A stretch of DNA of 64,000 nucleotides from Flavobacterium supellecticarium (lineage in GTDB: Bacteria > Bacteroidota > Bacteroidia > Flavobacteriales > Flavobacteriaceae), in assembly GCF_004801375.1 (NCBI RefSeq), contig NZ_SSNZ01000011.1:57074-121073 (forward strand), read 5' to 3'. Position numbers and translations under genes: made by a program. This document shows positions 17,318 through 26,442 of this stretch, piece after piece (position 1 is the stretch's first letter; the number at the start of each line of letters is the position of its first letter). The notes under the pieces were generated by a model that had not been told where the DNA came from, did not search any database, and worked only from the letters and a program-made list of their open reading frames with translations.

Positions 17318-17827
17318 ATGAAGTTTTCTAAAATCCGAATGGCCTTTCGATTGGTGATCGATAGTGCTGCTACTTTGACCTGGCAAAAATATGTTTTTGA
17401 AGACACCTACCGGGAATACTTGATGCAACAACAGTTGTACAATAAGCCCGATAATCCGAAGTCTACTTTCCGCGAGTTGCTGCATGAAGATGACAAAGCT
17501 GAAAAGTTGCATTTTTTAACCGGAATGGCCGCCGAACCCTATATTAGTCAGCTAAAAGGAAATATTTATGAGTTGCCCGATGCGCTGGGAAATTCCTATT
17601 TGCCGTTTGTTAATTATAAACTCGACATTGTCAATACCGATATTACCGACCGGGCGCGGCATAAAATCGGGATTACGTTTTATACACCGCTTTTGGTGCT
17701 GGTCGATATGATCGACAATCATTATTTGCTTTCCAAAGATACCGATGCTACCACGCATTGGGAAATCCTTTCGTTTCCGATGCATCCCAATTTGGCGATT
17801 TGCTATCTGGAAAAAGAAAGCGTTTAG
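17318..17827 (+). CDS. Hypothetical protein, 169 residues
   Basis: I do not recognise this family. The protein has no signal peptide or membrane segment and is mixed alpha/beta in composition, with STFRELLHEDDKAEKLHFLTG in the middle and DRARHKIGITFYTPLLVLVDM near residues 110-130. Codon use looks like that of the neighbours, the frame is uninterrupted, and it follows a terminator, so it is likely a real gene. A cytoplasmic location is inferred only from the lack of export signals. Confidence 0.65.
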   Translation: MKFSKIRMAFRLVIDSAATLTWQKYVFEDTYREYLMQQQLYNKPDNPKSTFRELLHEDDKAEKLHFLTGMAAEPYISQLKGNIYELPDALGNSYLPFVNYKLDIVNTDITDRARHKIGITFYTPLLVLVDMIDNHYLLSKDTDATTHWEILSFPMHPNLAICYLEKESV

Positions 17828-17966
17828 CCCGGTTTCGCTGAGGTTCCTTTAAAAAATCATTTCCGCAGTAAAAATTGCATTTCGACTCCGATAAATAAAT
17901 ATTACGCATTTACCCGCTTAAAAAAATCGTGTAAAACAGAAAAAATGGCATAAAAAATAAAAATAC

Positions 17967-17974
17967 TATATTTG
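17967..17974 (+). promoter_or_regulatory. -7 box of the pgk promoter
   Basis: TATATTTG is a full match to TAnnTTTG, 36 bases before the pgk ATG. No clear -33 TTG at the ideal distance. Confidence 0.5.
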
Positions 17975-18010
17975 TAGATTATTAAACAAACAATCAACAA
18001 AGAAACTATA

Positions 18011-19198
18011 ATGAAAACCCTTACTGATTTTAATTTTAAAGATAAAAAAGCAATTATCCGTGTTGACTTTAATGTGCCGCTTAACGAAAACTTCGAAGTT
18101 ACCGATGCAACCCGTATCGAAGCAGCCAAACCAACGATCGATAAAATTCTAAAAGAGGGTGGAAGCGTTATTCTGATGTCGCACTTAGGACGTCCGAAAG
18201 GCGTGGAAGAAAAATATTCATTAAAACATATCGTTGCCAAAACGGCCGAGGTACTGGGTGTTCCGGTAACTTTTGCATCCGATTGTATCGGTTCGGTAGC
18301 CGAAAATGCTGCTGTCAATTTAAAACCGGGCGAAGTATTGCTATTGGAAAACCTGCGCTTCCATGCCGAAGAAGAAAAAGGCGATGTGGAATTTGCTAAA
18401 AAACTAGCCAAACTAGGAGATATCTATGTAAATGATGCTTTCGGAACAGCACACAGAGCGCATGCTTCTACAACAATCATTGCCCAGTTTTTCCCGGAAA
18501 ATAAATGCTTCGGATTCCTGTTGGCAAAAGAAATCGAAAGTTTAAACAAAGTATTACACCATGCTGAAAAACCGGTAACGGCTGTTTTGGGTGGATCCAA
18601 AGTATCGTCTAAAATTACCGTGATTGAGAATATCCTGGATAAAATTGACCATATGATTATTGGTGGCGGAATGACCTTTACCTTTATCAAAGCTTTGGGA
18701 GGGCATATCGGAAATTCGATTTGTGAAGACGATAAACTGGAATTAGCGTTAGACATTATAGCACAAGCAAAAGCCAAAAACGTACAAATCCACCTTCCGG
18801 TGGATGTCGTGGCGGCCGATGCTTTTTCGAACGAAGCCAATACCCAGATTGTTGATGTTAATCAGATTCCGGATGGATGGCAGGGATTGGACGTTGGACC
18901 GAAATCACTGGAAGCGTTAAAAGAGGTAATTAAAAACTCAAAAACGATTTTATGGAACGGGCCATTGGGTGTTTTTGAATTGGAAAAATTCGCCGAAGGA
19001 ACCATTACTCTTGGAAACTTTATTGCCGAAGCCACTAAAAACGGAGCGTTTTCACTTGTTGGTGGTGGCGATTCAGTAGCTGCAGTAAAACAATTTGGAT
19101 TGGAACCGAAAATGAGCTATGTTTCCACCGGTGGAGGAGCGATGTTGGAAATGTTGGAAGGGAAAACATTGCCTGGAATCGCGGCCATTTTGGAATAA
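18011..19198 (+). CDS. pgk: Phosphoglycerate kinase
   Basis: A 395-residue glycolytic enzyme interconverting 1,3-bisphosphoglycerate + ADP and 3-phosphoglycerate + ATP. The signature [14 protein letters not shown] (about 13-26), substrate-binding HLGRPKG (about 60-66), [14 protein letters not shown] (about 142-155), and nucleotide-binding WNGPLGVFE and GGGDSVAAV near the C-terminus are all present. Full length. Monocistronic, with a good -7 box upstream. Confidence 0.98.
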   Translation: MKTLTDFNFKDKKAIIRVDFNVPLNENFEVTDATRIEAAKPTIDKILKEGGSVILMSHLGRPKGVEEKYSLKHIVAKTAEVLGVPVTFASDCIGSVAENAAVNLKPGEVLLLENLRFHAEEEKGDVEFAKKLAKLGDIYVNDAFGTAHRAHASTTIIAQFFPENKCFGFLLAKEIESLNKVLHHAEKPVTAVLGGSKVSSKITVIENILDKIDHMIIGGGMTFTFIKALGGHIGNSICEDDKLELALDIIAQAKAKNVQIHLPVDVVAADAFSNEANTQIVDVNQIPDGWQGLDVGPKSLEALKEVIKNSKTILWNGPLGVFELEKFAEGTITLGNFIAEATKNGAFSLVGGGDSVAAVKQFGLEPKMSYVSTGGGAMLEMLEGKTLPGIAAILE

Positions 19199-19245
19199 AT
19201 TGCCATTTTTAACAATATTTAAACAAAATATAAGTTATTAGCTAT

Positions 19246-19253
19246 TATGTTTG
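19246..19253 (+). promoter_or_regulatory. -7 box upstream of the LysM transglycosylase gene
   Basis: TATGTTTG matches TAnnTTTG about 50 bases before the ATG at 19303. Confidence 0.4.
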
Positions 19254-19302
19254 CATGGCTTACATAAGAAATTGAACTTTAACATGTTATAAGATAGAAT
19301 GT

Positions 19303-21168
19303 ATGGATAATAAAAAAGTATTGTCTTTGTTTTTAGGTCTGATCAGTCTGGGCGCTATGGCTCAGGAGACGGCCGAAAATGAAGTCCCGGCTAAACCGGA
19401 AATCAAATTGTCCTATCTGGACTCTCTAAAATCGACGTTCGTAAAATATGAAACCAGTGCCTGCATCGACGAAATGTGGATGAAGGAATTAAGCAATCAG
19501 GATTTGTTTACCGATATGGAATCCGATCTTGCCAAAGTGAATATCGATCAGGAAGTGGCTTACGACCTGCCTACGGATTTACTGAAAGATCGCTTAAAAA
19601 GACTGGACGAAAAATCACCTTTCAACATCGAATACAATCAGGGACTTGAAAATATTATTAAATCATTCCTGAAAAACAGACCAAAAGCTTTCGAAAGAAT
19701 GATGGCTATTTCGGAATATTATTTCCCGATGTTTGAAGAAAAGCTTGCGAAATATAATATTCCATTGGAAGTTAAATATTTAGCGGTTGTGGAATCGGCT
19801 TTAAATCCAAAAGCAAAATCAAGAGTGGGTGCTACCGGATTATGGCAGTTTATGTATGCCACCGGAAAGCAATACAATCTGGAAGTAAATTCCTATGTAG
19901 ACGAACGTAGCGATCCGATGAAGGCAACCGAAGCGGCTTGTCAGTATTTGTCAACCATGTACGGTATTTTTGGTGACTGGGATCTGGTTCTGGCATCCTA
20001 TAACACCGGACCGGGTAACGTAGCCAAAGCAATCCGTCGTTCCGGAGGATTAACGAATTATTGGAATATCCGTAAGTTTATGCACAAGGAAACACAAGGG
20101 TACTTACCGGCTTTCCTGGCAACCATGTATATCTACGAATACCGCAAAGAACACGGAATCGTTCCGAAACGTGCTCCGTTGACGTATTTTGAAACCGATA
20201 CGCTAATGGTAAAACAAAAAATGTCGTTCAAACAACTTTCTGATTTATTAGATATACCGGTAGAACAATTGCGTTTGTTAAACCCAATCTATAAACTGGA
20301 TGTGGTTCCGTATGTAACCGACAAACCGCATTATATCCGTTTGCCAAAACAAAAAGCGGGTATGTTTGTTTCGAATGAAGATAAGATTTATGCCTATGTG
20401 CAGTATGAAGAAGACAAACGCGAAAAACCGTTTACTTCTACCAATCTTCGCAAAGATGCCATTGCACAACGTACCACAAAACGCGATTCGCTTGCGGTTG
20501 CCAATGTGGAAGATTTCCCTATGAAATCGGTTAAAAAAACGCGTATTAAATATTATACCGTTAAGCGCGGGGATAACCTATCGGAGATTTCTTCAAAAAA
20601 CAATGTGACCGTTGCCGAATTGAAGAAATGGAACAAGCTGAAAAAGAATACGGTTAATGCCGGACAAAAATTAAAAATTGAATTCGAAACCAATGTTATG
20701 GTAGCCGATCGATCGGCAGCCAAAAAGAAAACGGCGGAACCAAAAATGGCCGAACCTAAAATTATAGAACCAAAAGCCACCGAAAACGATTTGTATGTTG
20801 TTCAGAAAGGGGATAACCTTACCGCTATTGCCGAAAAGAATAAAGTGACGATCGATCAGTTGAAAGAATGGAATAACATCGAAAACAGCGAAATCAAAAT
20901 CGGTCAGAAATTAACGGTTCAGGCACCGGCTGAAGAAACTGCAGCGGTAGCGGTGGTTGAAAAAGAAGTGAAAAAAGAAATTATAAACCGTGATTCCAGT
21001 AAAGAACGCAACTACAACAAAGAAAGAATGTATGTCGTTCAGAAAGGGGATTCACTGTTTAGCATCGCTAAAAAGCACCCGGGTATTACGGTAGCCGAAA
21101 TAAAAAAATGGAATAACATCGATAACGAAAATATCAAACCCGGAATGAAACTTAAAATCAACGGGTAG
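19303..21168 (+). CDS. MltD-like membrane-bound lytic transglycosylase with three LysM domains
   Basis: A 621-residue exported protein that probably cleaves peptidoglycan glycan strands. A signal peptide (about 1-20, ending in GAMAQ) is followed by an SLT domain (about 140-290) with the catalytic Glu in YLAVVESALNPKAKS and the typical GATGLWQFM and YNTGPGNV motifs. Three LysM peptidoglycan-binding repeats follow at about 415-460 (YTVKRGDNLSEISSKN), 500-543 (YVVQKGDNLTAIAEKN) and 576-620 (YVVQKGDSLFSIAKKH), joined by Lys/Pro/Ala-rich linkers. The DUF4837 lipoprotein gene starts 17 bases downstream, and the two are probably cotranscribed. Confidence 0.93.
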   Translation: MDNKKVLSLFLGLISLGAMAQETAENEVPAKPEIKLSYLDSLKSTFVKYETSACIDEMWMKELSNQDLFTDMESDLAKVNIDQEVAYDLPTDLLKDRLKRLDEKSPFNIEYNQGLENIIKSFLKNRPKAFERMMAISEYYFPMFEEKLAKYNIPLEVKYLAVVESALNPKAKSRVGATGLWQFMYATGKQYNLEVNSYVDERSDPMKATEAACQYLSTMYGIFGDWDLVLASYNTGPGNVAKAIRRSGGLTNYWNIRKFMHKETQGYLPAFLATMYIYEYRKEHGIVPKRAPLTYFETDTLMVKQKMSFKQLSDLLDIPVEQLRLLNPIYKLDVVPYVTDKPHYIRLPKQKAGMFVSNEDKIYAYVQYEEDKREKPFTSTNLRKDAIAQRTTKRDSLAVANVEDFPMKSVKKTRIKYYTVKRGDNLSEISSKNNVTVAELKKWNKLKKNTVNAGQKLKIEFETNVMVADRSAAKKKTAEPKMAEPKIIEPKATENDLYVVQKGDNLTAIAEKNKVTIDQLKEWNNIENSEIKIGQKLTVQAPAEETAAVAVVEKEVKKEIINRDSSKERNYNKERMYVVQKGDSLFSIAKKHPGITVAEIKKWNNIDNENIKPGMKLKING

Positions 21169-21185
21169 ATTTCCCTAAAGAATCC

Positions 21186-22172
21186 GTGAAAAAAGCAATT
21201 TTATTTGCAATACTTATACCAATGCTTTCTCTTGTTTCCTGTAAAGACAGACAGAAACAAGAGGAAGCATTTTTGCCTGAATCAAGAGGCAATATCAATG
21301 AGATTGCGATTGTGATCGATGATGTGATGTGGAACGGGGAAGTAGGTGACAGTCTTCGTAAAAAACTGGCTTATCCGGTTGACGGACTACCACAGGAAGA
21401 ACCGATTTTTACCATCAACCAGTATTCTCCTAAAATTTTTGAAGGCGTCGTAACACAAAGCCGGAATATTCTGGTCGTGTCCAAAGGACTGAACAAAGAA
21501 TTTAAACACGTGGAAAACAAATATGCCAAACCGCAAAATGTTTTCTATATCACCGGATATTCCATTCACGAAATTCTCGACCTGATCGAAACGCATTCGG
21601 AAACTCTTATTTCGATTATCAAATATTCCGAAATACACTATATCCAGCATAAAATGGAGAATGCCCGATTGAGCGACGATAAACTTCGGGGCGTTTTTAT
21701 AATCAATATTGAGATTCCGGATACCTATCGTTATGCCGATGAAAAGGAATATTTTTATTGGATGAAAAAAGATATTCCTTCCGGTAGCTCCAGTCTTTTG
21801 GTCTATCAGGTTCCCATTTCGCAAATCGAAAAAAATAATGATATCGTCGGTAATATTGTAAAAGTCCGCGATTCTGTTGGTGCTTTGTATATCCGCGGAA
21901 CGATGGAACACTCCTCGATGGTCACCGAAGAAGGCTATTCACCGTATTTTATGAATACCCATCTCGACGGTAAAACGGCCTATGAAACCAAAGGAACCTG
22001 GGAACTTCAGAATAACTTTATGAGTGGGCCATTCCTGAATTATGCCATCCGCGACGAAAAAAACAAACGCTATCTGATTCTGGAAGGTTTTGTTTACGAT
22101 CCGTCCAATGCGAAACGGGATATGATTTTCGAACTGGAGGCCATTATGAAATCCGTTCATATACTGCAATAA
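21186..22172 (+). CDS. DUF4837-family lipoprotein
   Basis: A 328-residue protein of the Bacteroidota family DUF4837, function unknown. It begins with GTG at 21186. MKKAILFAILIPMLSLVSCK is a lipoprotein signal (Cys at 19). The body contains IAIVIDDVMWNGEVGD near residues 37-52 and RYLILEGFVYDPSNAKRD near the C-terminus, typical of the family. The position right after a LysM transglycosylase suggests an envelope role, without proof. Confidence 0.85.
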   Translation: MKKAILFAILIPMLSLVSCKDRQKQEEAFLPESRGNINEIAIVIDDVMWNGEVGDSLRKKLAYPVDGLPQEEPIFTINQYSPKIFEGVVTQSRNILVVSKGLNKEFKHVENKYAKPQNVFYITGYSIHEILDLIETHSETLISIIKYSEIHYIQHKMENARLSDDKLRGVFIINIEIPDTYRYADEKEYFYWMKKDIPSGSSSLLVYQVPISQIEKNNDIVGNIVKVRDSVGALYIRGTMEHSSMVTEEGYSPYFMNTHLDGKTAYETKGTWELQNNFMSGPFLNYAIRDEKNKRYLILEGFVYDPSNAKRDMIFELEAIMKSVHILQ

Positions 22173-22192
22173 TTTATAACAACCCTACAGAC

Positions 22193-22642
22193 ATGACTCT
22201 AAAATTTGAAATAAAGCGATTTAACGAACTTTCGCTCGACGATCTATATACAAGCCTACAATTGCGCTCAGAAATCTTTGTAGTGGAACAGGATTGCGTT
22301 TATCAGGATATTGACGGAAAAGATCAGAAAGCATTACACCTGATGGGAACTTTTAATGGCGAATTGGTGGCGTATTGCCGTTTGTTTCAGCCGGACGATT
22401 ATTTTCCAAATGCCGCATCCATCGGAAGGGTAGTGGTGAAACAATCCTACCGCGACCGCAAATGGGGTCATGACCTGATCCGCGAAGCCAAAAACGGAAT
22501 CCAGGCGCACTTTGGTACGGACACTATTACCATCTCGGCACAATTGTACCTGAAACGTTTTTACGAATCACACGGGTTTGTTCAGGTTTCGGACGAATAC
22601 CTGGAAGATAATATTCCGCATATCGAAATGCGTATCAAATAA
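22193..22642 (+). CDS. ElaA-type GNAT N-acetyltransferase
   Basis: A 149-residue GNAT-fold enzyme. The N-terminal LYTSLQLRSEIFVVEQDCVY (about 17-36) is the ElaA signature, and the acetyl-CoA-binding region is IGRVVVKQSYRDRKWGHDL (about 80-98). The substrate of ElaA is not established. It lies 20 bases after the DUF4837 gene. Confidence 0.87.
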   Translation: MTLKFEIKRFNELSLDDLYTSLQLRSEIFVVEQDCVYQDIDGKDQKALHLMGTFNGELVAYCRLFQPDDYFPNAASIGRVVVKQSYRDRKWGHDLIREAKNGIQAHFGTDTITISAQLYLKRFYESHGFVQVSDEYLEDNIPHIEMRIK

Positions 22643-22754
22643 TTCTAGGGGAAATAAAGAGTGAATTTTACTTTTTTTAGGACTATTTATCTAGTTCAAC
22701 AGATAAATTTTATTTGATTATTTTATTTAATTTTACTTTATAAAACTATTAATT

Positions 22755-23216
22755 ATGTCAGTATCAAAACAATATGATAGTGTTTTAGGAGCCAAACTTT
22801 TATTGGCTTTGGCTTATGAAAAGGACATTGTTTTAAATGTGACTAAAGTACAGAAAATGCTTTATATCGTTTATTCCTATTTTATGGCTAAGCATGGTGT
22901 TCAGATTTTTCAGGAAACACCTAAAGCATGGCCTTATGGACCTGTGTTTCCTAGAACTAGAAAAAAAGTTGACTATGGAGTTGTATATAAAAGAGATAGC
23001 CCAGAGCTTAAAGAAATTGTTTCTGAAGAGGAACTGGTAGAAAAAATTAATTCCGTTATTGGTATTTATTCGAAATTTTCAGCTGCAGAATTATCTGATT
23101 GGTCTCATATGGAGGGTAGCCCTTGGGATAATACAACCAAAACATCAGGTTTTAAATGGGGTGACCATATACCAAATGAATTTATTAAAGAATATTTTTC
23201 AAATTTAGAAATCTAA
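22755..23216 (+). CDS. Panacea-domain (SocA/GepA-like, DUF4065) protein, putative antitoxin
   Basis: A 153-residue protein of the Panacea/DUF4065 family. KVQKMLYIVYSYFMAKHG (about 32-49) and KAWPYGPVFPRTRKKVDYG (about 57-75) are the family core, and SAAELSDWSHMEGSPWDN (about 113-130) is the typical C-terminal motif. Panacea domains are known antitoxins that neutralise very different toxins; SocA of Caulobacter is a related adaptor. The gene is more AT-rich than its neighbours, which suggests an accessory origin. A small membrane-protein frame follows directly after its stop codon, in the same frame. Confidence 0.82.
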   Translation: MSVSKQYDSVLGAKLLLALAYEKDIVLNVTKVQKMLYIVYSYFMAKHGVQIFQETPKAWPYGPVFPRTRKKVDYGVVYKRDSPELKEIVSEEELVEKINSVIGIYSKFSAAELSDWSHMEGSPWDNTTKTSGFKWGDHIPNEFIKEYFSNLEI

Positions 23217-23561
23217 ATTATTAAGTTAGAAGATATTCTTTTAAATAGGCATAAATCTGGAAGAGAAAATCGAGATATTGATATTGATTCAGATGACTTA
23301 AAGGAACAGATTAAACTTAAGAAGTTGGAATCTGAACGGTATCGTTCGGATACAAAAGACAGGAAATGGCTGGCAATCTGGACTGCAATAATTTTGAGTT
23401 TTTGGCTTTTAACCGTTTTATGTATATTGATTCTTAATGAAAGACTGCTTTTTTGTTTGTCTGATATGGTATTGATAACATTATTGGGAACAACAACTTT
23501 AAACGTTTTAGGGCTTTCATTTATTGTTCTTAGAGGTCATTTTAAAGATACTAAACACTAG
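23217..23561 (+). CDS. Small two-helix membrane protein paired with the Panacea gene; start codon unclear
   Basis: The open frame runs from directly after the Panacea stop (23214-23216) to 23561, up to 114 residues. It has a charged N-terminal half (KLEDILLNRHKSGRENRD, then a Lys/Asp/Glu-rich helix) and two membrane segments (about residues 52-72 and 80-100 counted from 23217). There is no ATG, GTG or TTG until the TTG at 23325, which would remove the charged half and leave 78 residues. Codons ATT at 23217 or 23220 could be a rare non-standard start with translational coupling. Alternatively, the two genes were once one, or an ATG was mutated. It could be the toxin partner; this is inference. 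Confidence 0.55.
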   Translation: MIKLEDILLNRHKSGRENRDIDIDSDDLKEQIKLKKLESERYRSDTKDRKWLAIWTAIILSFWLLTVLCILILNERLLFCLSDMVLITLLGTTTLNVLGLSFIVLRGHFKDTKH

Positions 23562-23563
23562 TT

Positions 23564-24382
23564 TTACACTTTCGTAATCACCAATTCCACGCGTCGATCC
23601 TGATCCGGGCCATTGCCCAAAGGTTGGGTGTTTCCGTAGCCTTTAAATGTCATTCGGTTTTTGTCGATTCTTTTCTGAATCAGAAATTTATAAACAGCCT
23701 GAGCACGGTTGTGTGAAAGCATTCTCTTTTTGGTGTCTTTGTCGATCGCTTCTTTCTGAAACGTGGGCGTACAGCAAATATGCCCCTGAATTTCGAATTC
23801 CAGATTTTTGTATTTGTGTAATAACTTGGCCACCCGCTCCAGTTCGTTTTTCGATTTTAGCGTTAAACGGCTGCTTCCCTTATCAAAAAGTATTTTTTCA
23901 AGATAGATCCGGTCGCCAACAATCAGATTGCCTTTAATGGTCGAATGCATTCCCGGAATCGGTTTGGGCGGAACTGGTTTAAAGTTCATTACCACATCGA
24001 CACGTCGGTTTTTCTGGCGTACTTCCGGAAGGTTGTCCACGATATCGTCGTCAATTAAAACGCGGCCTTTTCCTTCGATGGTTACAATGATCTTGTTTTT
24101 TACACCCTTTTCAATCAGCTTATTTTTGATCGTATTGGCGCGATTGTTCGACAGTTTGTAGTTATAGGCATCTTTCCCGCGATCGTCGCAATATCCGTAA
24201 ATCTGAACGCTTTCGATACGGGTTGTATCAATGGCTTTTACGAAAGCTACTACGTCGTTGGCCTGTTTTTCTTCCAGGTTAAATTTGTCGAATTCAAAAT
24301 AAACAGAATGTACGACTTCTTCCTGTGCGGACAAAAACTGATACGTCAACAAAAAAAGAAAAACAAGCGCAATACGTTTCAT
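23564..24382 (-). CDS. OmpA-family protein with two tandem OmpA-like domains
   Basis: A 272-residue exported protein (signal peptide 1-19, ending LSAQ). The first OmpA-like domain (about 25-130) has YFEFDKFNLEEKQ, IYGYCDDRGKDAYN and LSNNRANTIKNKL; the second (about 155-270) has ILFDKGSSRLTLKSKNELER, GHICCTP and LSHNRAQAVYKFL. OmpA-like domains bind peptidoglycan. The region lacks an N-terminal beta barrel, so it is probably periplasmic. Two such domains in so short a protein is uncommon. Its 3' end meets the small membrane-protein gene with a 2-base gap. Confidence 0.82.
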   Translation of the reverse strand: MKRIALVFLFLLTYQFLSAQEEVVHSVYFEFDKFNLEEKQANDVVAFVKAIDTTRIESVQIYGYCDDRGKDAYNYKLSNNRANTIKNKLIEKGVKNKIIVTIEGKGRVLIDDDIVDNLPEVRQKNRRVDVVMNFKPVPPKPIPGMHSTIKGNLIVGDRIYLEKILFDKGSSRLTLKSKNELERVAKLLHKYKNLEFEIQGHICCTPTFQKEAIDKDTKKRMLSHNRAQAVYKFLIQKRIDKNRMTFKGYGNTQPLGNGPDQDRRVELVITKV

Positions 24383-24392
24383 ATCTCAGATG

Positions 24393-26375
24393 TTATTTTC
24401 GGTCTTTAATTCGGGTCAGACTAATGTCTTCCGGCGGATGGATTACAATTGGATATTGTTCAATTTTTACCGAACTACTATCCAGACCAAAGGCCTGTTC
24501 TTCGGATAAACTGATTTTTTTCAGGAAGAAATAAATATCCAGAATGATACGCTGGTACCAAGGGAAATCGTTGTCGTAGGACATGAATTTTTCGATCAGT
24601 ACAAATTTGAAATCACCCAATACGTTGTTTCGGTTCAGGGATTCGTAACGACTGGTAATGTCTACTTCGCCGTTTTTCACCATATCCTGAACTACTTTTT
24701 TAAACAACAGGTTAATACGCGGTGCGACACGGAATCCCAAATAGAAATCCACCCGGATGATATCGTCTTTTACGATCTCGCGAACACGGTATTCCATTTC
24801 ATACGGTTCGTCGACTACGTTTACGTGAATCAGCCAGTAAATATCAGCGCGCTTCGGACGTTTTTGAAGAATGGAATATATAATTTTCGATTCCACTTCG
24901 TCTCCGTGACTCGCATTGGTCATATAAACCAAATGCGTGGCATATTTTGGTATCGAAAGGTCGTTACTCAATTCAGAGATAACATTTTTAAACTTATCGA
25001 TTTTAACGAATTCAGTATAGTCTTTTCGGATCTTTTTAGCGGTAAACCAGACAATCATGATAAAGGCCAGTAAACCGGCAATGAATACCGAAACGTAACC
25101 GCCATGCGGGAATTTTTCGATATTGGCAAGGAAGAACGAGATTTCAATGGTTAGGTATAAAGCGATAACCAAAACGATAAAGATTGGGTTATAGCGTTTT
25201 AATACCATAAAGAAGCCCAGTAAAATGGTGGTCATAATCATACACATCACAATCGCCAGTCCGTAGGCAGCTTCCATATTTCCGGATTCTTCGAAATGTA
25301 CCACAATAAATACACATCCGATAAATAACAGCCAGTTGATTGATGGGATGTATAATTGCCCTTTTAATTCGGTTGGGTATTTGATGCGTACTTTTGGCCA
25401 TAAGTTTAATCGCATCGCTTCACTGATTAGTGTAAACGATCCGCTAATCAATGCCTGCGAAGCAATAACGGCTGCCATCGTTGCGATCGCAATTCCGAAT
25501 GGTAAAAACCAGTCCGGCATCACCAGATAGAATGGATTTCCGGGATTGTTGGCGTTTCCGCTTAGTTCCACTAAAGTGCTTCCGGTATTGGAAATCAGAT
25601 AAGCTCCCTGACCGAAGTAGTTTAAAACCAGCATACTTTTTACAAAAATCCAGCTGATTCGGATGTTTTTGATACCACAATGTCCCAGGTCGCTATATAA
25701 CGCTTCGGCTCCCGTGGTACACAGGAATACATAGCCCAAAACATAAAATCCTTCGTGGTGTATTTTAAGTAAATGAAAAGCATAGTAAGGGTTTAGTGCT
25801 TTTAATACAGCAATATTTCCCATCAGGTGGATAACACCTAGCGTTCCCAACATTCCAAACCAAAGTAGCATTAATGGACCGAAGAATTTTCCAACCAGTT
25901 TGGTTCCGAATCGCTGAATAAAGAATAAAGCAAAAAGAATTCCAATAACAATCGGTATGGTGTTTAGTTCCGGATTATAGGTTCGCAATCCTTCAATGGC
26001 CGATGATACGGAAATGGGTGGTGTAATAATACCGTCGGCGAGCAGGGCGCTTCCTCCGAGAATAGCGGGAACGATCAGCCAGCGCTTTTTGAGTTTTTTA
26101 ACAAGGGTGTAGAGCGAAAATATTCCTCCTTCCCCTTTATTGTCGGCACGTAGTGTGAGAATTACATACTTAAAAGTTGTCTGAATGGTCAAAGTCCAGA
26201 AAATACAGGAAATCGCACCAAGTACCACATCCGGATCGATAGCCTGTTTTCCAACTATGGCTTTCATTACGTATAATGGAGAGGTTCCGATATCTCCATA
26301 AATAATTCCTAATGTGACAATTAAACCACCTAGGGTCACTTTGTTAAGGTGGTTACTGCTGTGTGTAGAACTCAC
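24393..26375 (-). CDS. kup: KUP/HAK/KT family low-affinity potassium transporter
   Basis: A 660-residue proton-coupled K+ uptake protein with about 12 membrane helices over residues 14-450 and a cytoplasmic C-terminal part. The family signature IYGDIGTSPLYV is at about residues 24-35, and ADNKGEGGIFSLY (about 78-90), LADGIITPPISVSSAIEGL (about 112-130) and FSDLGHCG-type GAEALYSDLGHCG (about 218-230) follow. Slightly longer than E. coli Kup (622). It stands alone on the minus strand. Confidence 0.95.
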   Translation of the reverse strand: MSSTHSSNHLNKVTLGGLIVTLGIIYGDIGTSPLYVMKAIVGKQAIDPDVVLGAISCIFWTLTIQTTFKYVILTLRADNKGEGGIFSLYTLVKKLKKRWLIVPAILGGSALLADGIITPPISVSSAIEGLRTYNPELNTIPIVIGILFALFFIQRFGTKLVGKFFGPLMLLWFGMLGTLGVIHLMGNIAVLKALNPYYAFHLLKIHHEGFYVLGYVFLCTTGAEALYSDLGHCGIKNIRISWIFVKSMLVLNYFGQGAYLISNTGSTLVELSGNANNPGNPFYLVMPDWFLPFGIAIATMAAVIASQALISGSFTLISEAMRLNLWPKVRIKYPTELKGQLYIPSINWLLFIGCVFIVVHFEESGNMEAAYGLAIVMCMIMTTILLGFFMVLKRYNPIFIVLVIALYLTIEISFFLANIEKFPHGGYVSVFIAGLLAFIMIVWFTAKKIRKDYTEFVKIDKFKNVISELSNDLSIPKYATHLVYMTNASHGDEVESKIIYSILQKRPKRADIYWLIHVNVVDEPYEMEYRVREIVKDDIIRVDFYLGFRVAPRINLLFKKVVQDMVKNGEVDITSRYESLNRNNVLGDFKFVLIEKFMSYDNDFPWYQRIILDIYFFLKKISLSEEQAFGLDSSSVKIEQYPIVIHPPEDISLTRIKDRK

Positions 26376-26442
26376 GATGTGAAATATTTAAAATCACAAA
26401 ATTATCATAAAAAACGAAAGTCCTACACAATTATTGCGAAAA

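Noticed and set aside
21503..21518. CACGTG in the DUF4837 gene
   Set aside because: Only the six-base core matches parS; the arms do not.
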